The notes beneath the pieces are model-generated. The model did no database searches. It worked only from the letters and a program-made list of their open reading frames with translations, and had not been told where the DNA came from. From contig NAOQ01000649.1 in assembly GCA_002751075.1 (NCBI GenBank), positions 3,480 to 17,230 of the forward strand: a DNA stretch of 13,751 nt. Reading direction: 5' to 3'. The position numbers were made by a program, and so were the translations under genes. Source of the stretch: Ichthyophonus hoferi. Its lineage: Eukaryota > Opisthokonta > Ichthyosporea > Ichthyophonida > Ichthyophonidae. Shown here in pieces: positions 1 through 9,192 of the stretch (within the stretch, counting starts at the first letter, position 1; each line of letters starts with the position of its first letter).

Positions 1-191
1 TACATACATATACATACATATACATACACATACATATACATACATATACATATACATACATATACATACACATACATATACATACATATACATAAACATA
101 CACATACATAAACATACATATACATATACATACACATACATATACATATACATACATATACATACATATACATACACATACATATACATAC
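1..191. repeat. TACATA/TACACA microsatellite in TLK intron
   Basis: This is nearly uninterrupted TACA and TATACA units, with occasional TACACA and TAAACA variants. It runs to the left edge of the window. It occupies the 3' part of the intron that ends at the acceptor before 282. Short TATCTATACTATC repeats follow at about 198-235. Confidence 0.9.
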
Positions 192-281
192 TCCATACTA
201 TCTATATTATCTATACTATCTATACTATCTATACTAAATAACCTACCCATCTCTATCTTGTTTTACGTATGTTTCTCCTAG

Positions 282-3200
282 GAAGCCAAGTCTATTATAG
301 TCCAAATCTTTGACGCCCTTCGGTACCTTAGCAAGATTCAACCTCCAGTCATACACTACGATTTAAAGCCAGGTACCCATACTTATATATATAATCTATG
401 CGCAGTGATATATATATATACATAAATACATGCATACATTCATACATATATACATACATACTATCATACTATCATACATACTATCATATATACTATCATA
501 TATACTACCATATATACTATCATACATACTATCATACTATCATACACACAAAATGATATTGTATTCATAGGATTACGATAGTCTACAATTGATATAATGA
601 TGGTATAATAACATTACAATGATAATATTATAATAATATAATGGCAATATAAAAATATAATAAGCCAATCAGTGCATCTACTTATAATATATATAATACC
701 ACAGCCAATATCATGTATAAAGATGGCGAAATTAAGATCACCGACTTTGGCCTATCAAAAGTCATGGAGGACCACGTGGTTAGCGGAATGGAGATGGAAC
801 TGACGTCACAGGGGGCCGGTACTTATTGGTGGGTTTAGTGGTATTTAATTAATATTACTACTACTACTACTACTGCTAAGTACTAATTACTAATTACTAA
901 TTACTTTTCTATTTAAATCCTCCTACTATTTGTGAGCATATACATCTTGAAAATGTAATGCAGTTAATTGAAAATTAACGTGACAAGTCTGCGCCAATGT
1001 ATATCAACCTTTTGATTATTTAATTATATTTGCTTAGATTTAATCTTGTGTTCAGTTATATTGGATTAGATTTGATTTTATTAAATCTTCTTTAAAGTGG
1101 CTTTGTTATGTTTAATTGGTCAGCTATATACTGGAATGTCATTAAAAGTATAAGATTCATAGGGATTAGGTCATAACATACATAATCGCAATTAAAAATT
1201 TAAGAGTCATAATGATTGGCCCACTATATTTTTTGGTACTACTAGACCAGGCTAAAATAACTATATCAATTTCTTATTGGATGATATGGCAGCGCTTGAT
1301 TGAGTGAATTATTGTCATTTGTATGTTTATATTTAGCCAATAATATTTGGCTATGTGTCCATGCCAACACCATTTTTTAATCTACCAATTAGGTATCTGC
1401 CCCCAGAGACTTTTCAATGTCAAGGGGGACCTCCTAAGATTTCATCCAAGGTATAGTTGATACGTGATATTAAAATCTAAGTTATATAGTATATTGTAGT
1501 ATATACATATAAATGAATATATATGGATGCGTATGTATGTATATACTATCCTATATCCTACCATACATAGACATCTATGTCAGAAAAAATTGCCTAATAT
1601 AGATGGGTTGTATTGATTGGCTGTGTGATTTTATGTGGTTTATATAATAATAGTAACGATATCTTATTGGTGGGTATTTTTATTGATTCAATGTGTAATA
1701 TATTTATATTATATTATGTTGTAATACTATATACATATCACATCATAGGTTGATGTATGGTCTGTAGGCGTGATATTCTACCAATGTCTTTACGGTCGAC
1801 GACCTTTTGGTGATAACCTATCACAGGTAATTTGCTACTATCGTTACTATCTTCATCTATTACCTGTTACGTAAACATCCTTATATTATATTCCCTTTTA
1901 CGTTGTTAGATGTGTTGTTATGTATTTTAATATGTATGATGGTATATATGAAAGTATGTTATATATTATAGTATATATGATAGTATATATGAAGGTATGT
2001 TATGTATTATAGTATGTATGATAATATATATGAAGGTATGTATGCATATGAGTACATACTTTAATTAGTCATGTATTTATGTATAAAGGTATCAGTTTGT
2101 TCTTTTAATGGTTTATACCTACTATATTTTGTCTTTCTATTTAAAATCTTAAACTCTCTTTATAAGACCACTTAGATTAATTACATATAATGATTTCTTT
2201 TTTATCCATATCCATTATGTGTTAATATCCCTATAGTCCCTATAGTTTTGTCGCTGTGAATTAATGATAAATGTATATCTGTTTATTATTGGTCATATTG
2301 TAATATATTGTTATTATTGGTTATTAAAATGTGTTGTTATTATTGGTTATATTATAATGTTATTATTATTGGTTATATTATAATGTTATTATTATTGGCT
2401 AGATTTTAATATGCTCTTACTATTGGTTACATTATAATATATACTGACTATTATTCTTCCCTCCGTATAGCAAAGCATTCTTCAGCAGGGCACTATACTT
2501 AATGCACATCAAGTTGAATTTCCTACTAGACCGAATGTTTCTACCGAAACCAAGGTAACTGACTATATGTATGTTTATGTATGTTTGATTATTATCTTTT
2601 GTTTGCATATTTATATTATTTTATATTTATAGTTATGTTGTTTTAATATCAGTCAACTTTATTTATAATGTTATAGTTTAACATCAACCAATTAAAATCC
2701 CTATTCACAATGATTTCTCAATAAAACTTTCATATTTAGGTGGCCTGATAAATATGAAAATATACTACTCATTATTATCTAAATATAGCTCTTATCTGTT
2801 ATTGAACATCTGCTTTACAAATTTAATTTAATTAATTAATAATATATATATCTTGAATTGCCATTATTAATTAGCCTATTATTTACTACAATACTATTTC
2901 AAAAATGCTACAATTCCACATGACTATTTTGGTAGATATATTATTGTTTTGTTTTGTTTATTTTTTTGTTTTCTGCGTTTACCTAACTGGCAGGTTCATT
3001 ACTCCAATCATATCTGTAAATCATATGACATGCCCATATATAGTCATGACTATACTGATCCGTTTAATTTTATTTTATTTTATTTTATTTTTCTTTGTTT
3101 TATTACATTTTATTGCGTTTTATTTTATATCATTTCAATATGTATATTTTTAATATTTTAATTCAATTTTATTTTAATATGTAACATTTAGAATTGGCAG

Positions 3201-3405
3201 AGCGTGTGGTAGCATTCAATCCAAAATTAATAATAATGATGACAATATACCCTATACCCTATACCTAATACATATACCTTATACTCCATACCCTCTGTAG
3301 GACTTCATCTGTCGTTGCTTGTCCTATAGGAAGAATGACCGACCAGACGTATTAACTATCTGTGAGGATCCTTACTTACAACTTAACTCATCCAAGTCAA
3401 AATGA
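282..3405 (+). CDS. TLK: Tousled-like serine/threonine kinase, C-terminal part (partial at 5' end)
   Basis: Six exons, 282-372, 705-828, 1393-1450, 1749-1826, 2471-2554 and 3301-3405, join in phase through GT-AG introns and give 179 residues plus TGA. In order they show [10 protein letters not shown] (helix E), the catalytic loop HYDLKPAN, the magnesium motif DFGLSK, the activation-segment block [37 protein letters not shown] and RPDVLT near the end. Tyrosine replacing the usual arginine of HRD and the [15 protein letters not shown] block are hallmarks of Tousled-like kinases. The family phosphorylates the histone chaperone ASF1 and supports chromatin assembly in S phase; that role is inferred from family knowledge. 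The glycine-rich loop, catalytic lysine and N-terminal coiled coils would lie left of the window. The tail after the kinase domain is very short (QLNSSKSK). Catalytic residues present look intact. Family assignment is very secure; the exact paralogue is unknown. Confidence 0.95.
373..704 (+). other. TLK intron with ACTATCATA repeats
   Basis: The intron begins gtaccc and ends accacag. Its middle (about 460-545) is an imperfect tandem run of ACTATCATAC and TATATACTATCA units. The splice joins P-A-N of the catalytic loop across CCA G|CC. Very similar ACTATCATAC runs recur at 8967-8992 and about 11539-11560, in introns of the other two genes. It contains one perfect GCCAATCAG near 664-672. Confidence 0.85.
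829..1392 (+). other. TLK intron, unique AT-rich sequence with scattered ATTGG
   Basis: The intron has donor gtgggt and acceptor aattag. The codon TGG (W of TYWY) is split TG|G. There is a short ACT trinucleotide run near 856-873, followed by otherwise non-repetitive AT-rich DNA. ATTGG or CCAAT occurs at least six times on either strand. No further exon is recognisable. Confidence 0.8.
1930..2042. repeat. 41-bp tandem repeat, about 3 copies, in TLK intron
   Basis: The marker decamer TATATATGAA recurs at 1943, 1984 and 2025, exactly 41 bp apart. It is followed each time by an AGTATG or GGTATG block. The array lies in the intron 1827-2470, between the exons ending at 1826 and starting at 2471. 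Confidence 0.75.
2282..2445. repeat. 26-28-bp minisatellite carrying ATTGG, 6 copies
   Basis: ATTGG occurs at 2288, 2316, 2342, 2368, 2394 and 2422, so the spacings are 28, 26, 26, 26 and 28 bp. The unit reads approximately TTATTATTGGTTATATTATA. The ATTGG core is the best conserved part, while the flanks drift. It lies in the same TLK intron as the 41-bp repeat, close to the acceptor at 2470. Confidence 0.85.
2555..3300 (+). other. TLK last intron with TTTTA run and CCCTATA repeats
   Basis: The intron has donor gtaact and acceptor ctgtag. It contains a TTTTA pentamer run near 3066-3135 and, just before the acceptor, short repeats of ACCCTATA and ATACC (about 3246-3292). Open frames across 2905-3161 come from the stop-free T-rich repeat. 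They encode nothing recognisable. Confidence 0.8.
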
Positions 3406-3583
3406 TCAATACCTCTATTTTAATGGGTATATGTCATGTATATAAGTGCATAGGAGTTTTCGATTGGCTTATAGGACATCTAGTAAATATCATATTTGAT
3501 TTGGAACATAGTATCAACAAAGAGTAAACCCCAGACCTTTGGTTGGTCATTGGTTGATGTCTCCCGTTGTAGCCTTTAGTTAA

Positions 3584-3589
3584 AATAAA
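3584..3589 (+). terminator. Possible polyadenylation signal of TLK (AATAAA)
   Basis: This is a canonical AATAAA hexamer about 180 bases after the TLK stop codon. In DNA this AT-rich the hexamer is common by chance, and another lies near 3835, so it is a suggestion only. Confidence 0.35.
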
Positions 3590-5151
3590 GTTATTAAACA
3601 GTCTAATTCACTGTAATCTATCATTGGATTGATCTATGCTGCATTGATCTAGGATTTGATTGGCACAATCTGATCTTGGCTACGGTTTATTATACCAATG
3701 AATCGATTTAGTACAATGATTAATATAAATGAAGGTATATATCCAAGCAAGATGATTGGATTTTATTAAATTATAAAGTGTTATAAAAATTGTTGTCCTT
3801 TTATTAGATAGGCTGTATATATTGGTTTTGCTTTAATAAATAATTTACCTATTCCATATAGTGGCACTTTAAGTTTTTAAAAGAAAATTGACCAAACTAC
3901 TTTCTAATCTGGAAATGCATATATTTAGAGTATTACTACACCATAGTAAATACATGGATGGAAACCAATCACAGAGTGGTTGCGTGCTGCTATATTTATT
4001 TATTGTAGTGAGATCTGCTACAGCTGTCAAGGAGGACTATGTATTTCATATACGAAGAAATGTCGAAAGAAAATAATCATGACGTATAAAAACCGAAAAG
4101 TATCATTTATGGATATTACGGAAGAAAATGTAACAACAACAGGGAAAGATTGTTAACTTCAGTGGGAGATAACTGAATAACTACTCTCTTGTTCTTAATA
4201 TTTTTCTGGCCTGTCCCAGAATACTATCCATATGAGAGTTGAGTCAGCATTGATTTCATGACTTATCTACAATACGTTAATTTATTCACCAGTGGTTAAA
4301 CTACTGCTATCTTTAATAAGTTTACCCTTCTTTAATATACTTTTTTATTTATTTATTGTCTTATTTATTTTATTACACTTATACTGCTATTTTTCAGTAT
4401 TTTAGTTCAACCAGTAATATTAGATCAATATTTCAATTTATTGTACAGATGTAACAAATAAACACGAGACCTACAAATGCCTTAGCCTATCAGACCATTC
4501 TATGTTTTATCTACCTCCATTTCACCATATTATTGGATATATTATTCGTTATTCCTTTTTAAAATTAGTACGCTTATATAAGCAATATACTATTGTAAAT
4601 AAACTTGCCAAAGCGACTAATTAAACACGACTCTGCTGTCAACAAAGTAAATTGCCAAAATTTTAAATTTACTGAAAGATGTTGACCTTAACTTATCTCA
4701 ACGCATCCTTAAGTTTTTTATTTGAAATTGCTACAACTTAAAATACATTTAGAATATCTTGAGTGTAAACGTAATATTGTTTTTTTTCAAGAATTTGCTT
4801 TATAGTTTTATAGGGTTGTTTCTACCCCTGATATCTTGCCCTGGATTATTTAGCTGATTTTACCCAGTATTCCGGATCCTGTTAAGAAAATGATTGAATT
4901 TTTTCACAGCATAGTGTAACATTTGGTTTAATTCATGTAAATTTTAAGAAATACTTGGAGAAAGAGAACGTGTAATAAATTTGTATTATTTAAAATCAAC
5001 TCATCATATATTGCACTGAAGGGCTTAGAATAATCTTACTAACTTTAATCACTTGTTTTTCCAAAGCAAAAACAACTCGTTAAAAAATTGTACTTCTCTT
5101 TTGCCTGGAATAGTAAAGGAATTGAAAACATAATGCATTACGTCATATTGT

Positions 5152-5166
5152 AAAAAAAAAAAAAAA
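5152..5166 (+). repeat. A15 homopolymer tract
   Basis: Fifteen consecutive A bases are the longest homopolymer noticed in the window. It could be the tail of an old retroposed fragment, but I saw no matching flanking duplication. No recognisable element lies upstream. Confidence 0.9.
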
Positions 5167-5283
5167 TTTATCATAATTAAAATATGCTAATTTGATATAT
5201 TTCAAAATAAACTCTATTTTTAACCAAGAATATTACGCAAGATATCATGACAGTAAATAGTTAATAATCTTACACAAAAATAG

Positions 5284-5330
5284 TTCTGTAGCTTAGTGCC
5301 AAAGCGGTAGCTCCTTAAACTTAGAGCAAG
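5284..5330 (+). other. tRNA-like fragment (A-box-like), possible SINE head
   Basis: The text TAGCTTAGTGCC followed by AAAGCGG resembles the D-arm and internal A box of tRNA genes. GCTT can pair with AAGC as a D stem, and a second short stem GCTC/GAGC follows. No B box (GTTCGA-like) was found downstream and no acceptor stem closes, so this is not an intact tRNA gene. A tRNA-derived SINE remnant or chance similarity are both possible. Confidence 0.2.
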
Positions 5331-5681
5331 ACCCTTTATTGTATGATTATCATGTAAATTTCGGAAAAATATATAAAATTATTAAATATTTACATAAGTA
5401 ATCATAGAATTTCATGCTATAAAATAGTAAAATGGGGGAAGACATAAATGTAAGAGCAGGCCAATATGTTTTTTGGATATGAATGATATTTTGTAATAAG
5501 GGCGGGAAAATAAAATAATTTTTTTATTAGCACACCTCAACATAGATCTGTTGTTGCAGTGTCCATAATGTTAGAGTTATAGTGTGTATCTTTATGTCAT
5601 GGTGGGGTGTGTGTTATATTTGGTGTATTAGAGCCCATTGTTATTTATTATTGTCGATAGCAACAGCATATTTTAACACCC

Positions 5682-5888
5682 ATGGTATGTTTGATTATAT
5701 TACTATTATATTATTATTACCAAGGTGTAGTTCATGTTCAGAGTGATTATATTCCTGGTTACCGGTTACCATCAGTATGTTTGAACTTGAGAAAGGGAAG
5801 ATTCAAAGATTATAGAAGGGCAGAGCCAGGATATATCTGTAGTTACTTCATGGATTATTATTATAACTGCGACAAATATCATATTTAA
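5682..5888 (+). other. Small open reading frame of unknown nature
   Basis: The frame encodes 68 residues. The first fifteen are a low-complexity hydrophobic run, but the rest is mixed in composition (for example DYIPGYRLPSVCLNLRKG) and comes from a locally less AT-rich stretch. GGTTACC is repeated directly at 5757-5770. I recognise no family. It ends 90 bases before the exonuclease start, so it could be an upstream exon, a separate small gene or chance. Confidence 0.15.
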
Positions 5889-5977
5889 AACCTCACTCTA
5901 GTTCACTTTATAGAATTTACTGTTAACACTGCACTTACATTAATCTTTTTCCTTCCTTCATCCACAAATATTACACA
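5889..5977 (+). promoter_or_regulatory. Presumed leader / proximal upstream region of the exonuclease gene
   Basis: It contains a pyrimidine-rich segment (about 5945-5960, CTTTTTCCTTCCTTC) and the start context CACAATGG, with G at +4. No clear TATA box at a fitting distance was identified. The assignment rests on position only. Confidence 0.3.
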
Positions 5978-8900
5978 ATGGTCTCTCCCAAGATCGTCGT
6001 CGCAAACAAAAATCTTCTAGAAAAGATAAAGGTATTTGTATGGGATTTAGAAACTACCAGTCTAACCTTGCACATAGCGCGAATAGTTCAGATAGCCATC
6101 GTAGAGTCCGCCATTACTCCCACTCCCTCCCAGAGCCTACTAGCTATTGCCACTGCAGCAAAAGACAAAAATGTATCATCTTCCAAATCCCCTCGTACAC
6201 AGATAGAACAGTTGGCAAAATTTAGTACGAGTAGAAAAAAGGGAGTATCTAAAGATTCAAAGAAGCCAGCTAGTAATATACTACTTAAAACTACCTTACC
6301 ATCGAACCAAGGTGTTTTTAATGCTTTAGTCAACCCCCGGGTGCCGATTTTTAATGCACATATTCATCATATTACTAGAAATATGGTACGACATCAATGT
6401 GCTCTCCCTAAAGTGTGGAAAGATGTGGTTAACTTTATTGAAGAAAGAACACCACCAGGCTATAATCCTGTGCTATTGGCCCATAATGGACGCATGTTTG
6501 ATGAGAAGGTGTTAGGCCATGAGGTTTGTAGACATGATCTGTCTGTGCCTGCCAACTGGAAGTTTGGGGACACCTTACCGGTTAGTATCACTAATAGGAG
6601 GTTGTTACTATGGCAGCGGCGTGTTCAGATTATTTTATTTTATTTTATGTTATAGTATATTATTATATTATTTTATTTTATATTATTTTATTTTATAGTA
6701 TATTATATTATTTTACAGTATATTATTATATTATATTATATTATTTTATTTTATTTTATTTTATTTTATTTTATTTTATTTTATATTACATTACATTATA
6801 TTATTTTTGTTTTTATTATATTATATTATTTTATTTTATATTACATTACATTATATTATTTTTATTTTTATTATATTATATTATTTTATTTTATATTATA
6901 TTATATTATTTTATTTGGTTTTATTTTATTTTATATTACATTATATTATTTTATTTTATTTTATACTACATTATTTTATATTATATTTTTTATATTATAT
7001 TATTAGATTTTATTTTATTTTATTTTATTTTATTTTATTTTATTTTATATTATATTACATTATATTATATGCGTATATATTTTTCCTTTTGAGCAGGGTG
7101 ATACCTACGGTATAGTAGGTCACTTACCTCTTTTTCTGTGAAGCTTCATATATTTAGCATTTTATTTCTAGTCTAATCCTATAATGTGGGTGTATTAAAA
7201 TTAAAACAGCCAGCTAAATGGTGCTTTTTAATACTTTTAAAATATATAATGGTATGCTAGATGATTGAAAAGACTATAGTGATTGGTATACGATACTTTT
7301 TCTTGGTCTTCATATCCGCTCTTCGTTTTTTCTGGACCACATCACTCTTTTACACCTACATATATAATTAAATACATACATACATATATATATACATACT
7401 ATTATATTATTACACAATTATACTATTATATTATTAGACTGTTATACTTTTATACTGCTATACTGTCATACCTATAATTAAAGCCACTCTTACATACATC
7501 TATATTGACTCTTACCACTTATTACATACCTCATTTTCATTGGTCCATTCCCGCTCTCGTCCAATCAGCTCTGTCGGAATGTATTTGATGGTCTGCCCTC
7601 TGTCCACTCAGGTAAAGTTAGCCACAGTATGAAGTCACTGTGTAGCCAATTGGATGTTACAAATAAAATGGAGCATAACGCCGTGTCTGACGTCATGGCC
7701 CTGGACCAGATACTTAAGTAAGTAATTAATTAATAGGTTTACACGACTAACAACTACTTTACTCCCCTGTCCTTCTTTGCATGGCTATTTCTTTATAGGA
7801 TCAAAGTATGTAATTAGCCTTAAAAGACAACACGATCTTATATGGTGGAAGTGGAGGGAAAGGGAGAGGAGGAGAATATCTACATATTTAGGTGGAATGT
7901 GATTGGATTATATGTTAGGTGTGACGTATTATGTTGAAGATGGCAATACTAGTTAAAAAAGAGAGAAGTATTATGATTGGTATACATATTGTGGAGCATA
8001 GGATTGGTCAGTATTATCATGGCAATCCATATTAGGTTGATCTGTAAGTTGGTATGTGCGGGTAGAGACTACTATTGGCAGAGACGATAGGATCCATATA
8101 TAGGAAGAGAAAGAGAGAGGGAGAGGATAGATAAAGGCTCAATAGTATTATATTGGTATTATAAATGAAGGTAGATTGAGTTGCATGACTATTTGCTTGA
8201 CGGGTAATTACATCATTAGTAACTAGTAGGTAGTAAAGTATATTGGTTATTGACATTGACAACATGGGAATATTATAGGTAGAGTGGATTTATAAAGATG
8301 ATAGCTATATTAATTGGATGGTGGCATTCTGGTTATATATCTAAATAACCTCAGAGTAAATAATAATTGTATATTAATTATATATTAATTGCATGGTAAT
8401 GGTTTAATAATTGTATAGTAGTTATGTAGTTATATAGTAATGATATGGTAATTATATATTAATTATATATTAATTATATCTTATATACTACTGTAGGATG
8501 TGTTTATGGATTTAGTATGCATAATATATGTATACTGGAATGTTATTATTATATATACTTGCTATTATTATTATCACGCTTTTGTTGGTTTTTAAAGTTT
8601 AGACAATATTAAAATCATTACAGTGAATAATGCAATAGTGGCGTTTCTAGTTGTTATACAACTGGTAGGAGAAGGTCCTGTATGACCTATAGCCAACTGC
8701 AGGACTTATATATACCTGACTATTAATATAGGTAGTTTATTGGGCTATGGACGTGTTTAAAGTGTGTGGGAGAGAGCAGAGCTAAATAATGACATAATAG
8801 AAAAGTATTGAATAGATTGTGAGTCTATAAATAGATATCCTAGGGGGATAGATAAAATAATTGAGTACTGGTAACTGTATGATTGGCTCCTACTGGTATT

Positions 8901-8989
8901 TGTTTTTGGCGCATCAAACATAGTGAGAATAACTTGTACTTATATACATACATACATACATACATACTATCATATTATCATACTATCAT

Positions 8990-9025
<36 letters not shown>

Positions 9026-9192
9026 TATCTTCTCTCCACAGACACGCAGCCCAAAAGATAGAGTCCAAATGTCAAGTGTCTATTTTTGACTGGATCAATT
9101 GTAATACCAGTAGCTTTTCAACTCTTCTTATAGGGAAATCTGTATCGCGTTCTACCAAAACTAAATCATCTCGCAAATCATCCAAGATTTAG
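5978..9192 (+). CDS. DEDDh-family 3'-5' exonuclease (RNase T / DPD1-like)
   Basis: The model has exons 5978-6580, 7097-7109 (microexon), 7612-7717 and 9042-9192, giving about 290 residues. Exo I is WDLETTSL (D23, E25), Exo II is AHNGRMFD (D175) and Exo III is EHNAVSD (H227, D232), so all four acidic residues and the histidine of the DEDDh class are present. NPRVPIFNAHIHHITRNMV is the usual segment between Exo I and II. The family hydrolyses DNA or RNA from the 3' end with two metal ions. From memory, the order HNG..FD, a Pro-x-x-Trp loop and DTLP resembles plant DPD1-type exonucleases more than TREX1. A low-complexity, lysine- and serine-rich insert (residues about 47-112) is unusual. The C-terminal tail is basic and serine-rich (RSTKTKSSRKSSKI). 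No transit or signal peptide is obvious. The ATG at 5978 is the first in frame and lies close before Exo I. Family is secure; substrate unknown. Confidence 0.85.
6628..7070 (+). repeat. TTTTA / TATTA tract in exonuclease intron
   Basis: About 440 bases of TTTTA pentamers mixed with TATTATAT units contain only a handful of G or C bases. The tract fills most of the intron 6581-7096. Because TA is nearly always followed by T, stop codons are almost absent, which creates long spurious Tyr/Phe/Ile/Leu frames. In the pre-mRNA this is a U-rich stretch leading up to the microexon acceptor. Confidence 0.95.
7097..7109 (+). other. Predicted 13-nt microexon of the exonuclease
   Basis: GGTGATACCTACG lies between the acceptor ccttttgagcag and the donor gtatag. 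The preceding exon ends in phase 0 (DTLP) and the next begins with two bases of a codon (GT AAA). A 13-nt exon supplies exactly the missing base and adds GDTYG. A 22-nt version ending at 7118 (donor gtcact) also fits the phase but has a weaker donor. No other exon with the right phases was found in this stretch. Confidence 0.5.
7110..7611 (+). other. Exonuclease intron with TACATA and TTATACT repeats
   Basis: The intron has donor gtatag and acceptor tgtccactcag. It holds a TACATA run near 7373-7400 and TTATACT/TACTATTATAT repeats near 7396-7472. GTCCAATCAG at 7559-7568 is close to an ideal CCAAT box. No further exon is recognised. Confidence 0.75.
7718..9041 (+). other. Long exonuclease intron (1324 nt) with a possible 7-nt exon
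   Basis: The intron has donor gtaagt and acceptor tctctccacag. It contains at least eight ATTGG pentamers, purine-rich runs at about 7846-7880 and 8100-8130, and ATATTAATTAT repeats near 8370-8480. Just before the acceptor it carries TACA, ACTATCATAC and TA repeats (8943-9022). Joining 7717 directly to 9042 keeps the frame (AA|A) and gives the longer tail. A possible microexon at 7799-7805 would change the tail. Confidence 0.7.
7799..7805 (+). other. Possible alternative 7-nt microexon (GATCAAA)
   Basis: It is flanked by a good acceptor (ctatttctttatag) and a good donor (gtatgt). Inclusion would read K-I-K and shift the last exon to a frame ending at TGA 9087-9089 with the tail TRSPKDRVQMSSVYF, giving about 258 residues instead of about 290. 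It could equally be a chance pairing of splice motifs. Confidence 0.3.

Larger units (their letters stand above)
3406..5977. other. Intergenic region without a recognised gene
   Basis: The first 450 bases resemble the surrounding DNA, with frequent ATTGG and simple AT sequence. From about 3860 to 5960 the texture changes. Microsatellites nearly vanish and only three ATTGG/CCAAT pentamers were seen (near 3966, 4530 and 5460). Landmarks are a small open frame at 3888-4076 of no recognised family, a palindrome GCTTATATAAGC at 4572-4583, an A15 tract at 5152-5166, a tRNA-like fragment at 5284-5330 and a small open frame at 5682-5888. I found no coding similarity to known proteins in either strand. 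It could hold a decayed mobile element, regulatory DNA or a lineage-specific gene. Confidence 0.5.

Noticed and set aside
801-808. Full CRE palindrome TGACGTCA in a TLK exon (also at 7688-7695 in an exonuclease exon)
   Set aside because: Both lie inside conserved coding sequence (LTSQ and SDVM codons), so the match is most simply a by-product of coding.
2905-3161. Overlapping plus-strand frames in the TLK last intron
   Set aside because: They lie between two in-phase TLK exons, are dominated by T-rich repeat residues and have no family resemblance.
4572-4583. 12-bp palindrome GCTTATATAAGC as a possible operator or core promoter
   Set aside because: It is an isolated short palindrome in AT-rich DNA with no transcript start or gene at a fitting distance.
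3860-5640. Old virus copy or LTR-type element
   Set aside because: No terminal repeats, capsid-like or polymerase-like coding remnants were recognised in any frame.
6088-6333. Minus-strand 81-residue open frame
   Set aside because: It is the antisense shadow of the exonuclease first exon, whose plus frame holds the conserved Exo motifs.
6610-7115. Long Tyr/Phe/Ile/Leu open frames across the TTTTA tract
   Set aside because: The tandem TTTTA/TATTA sequence lacks stop codons by composition. The frames are present in several phases and encode only low-complexity residues.
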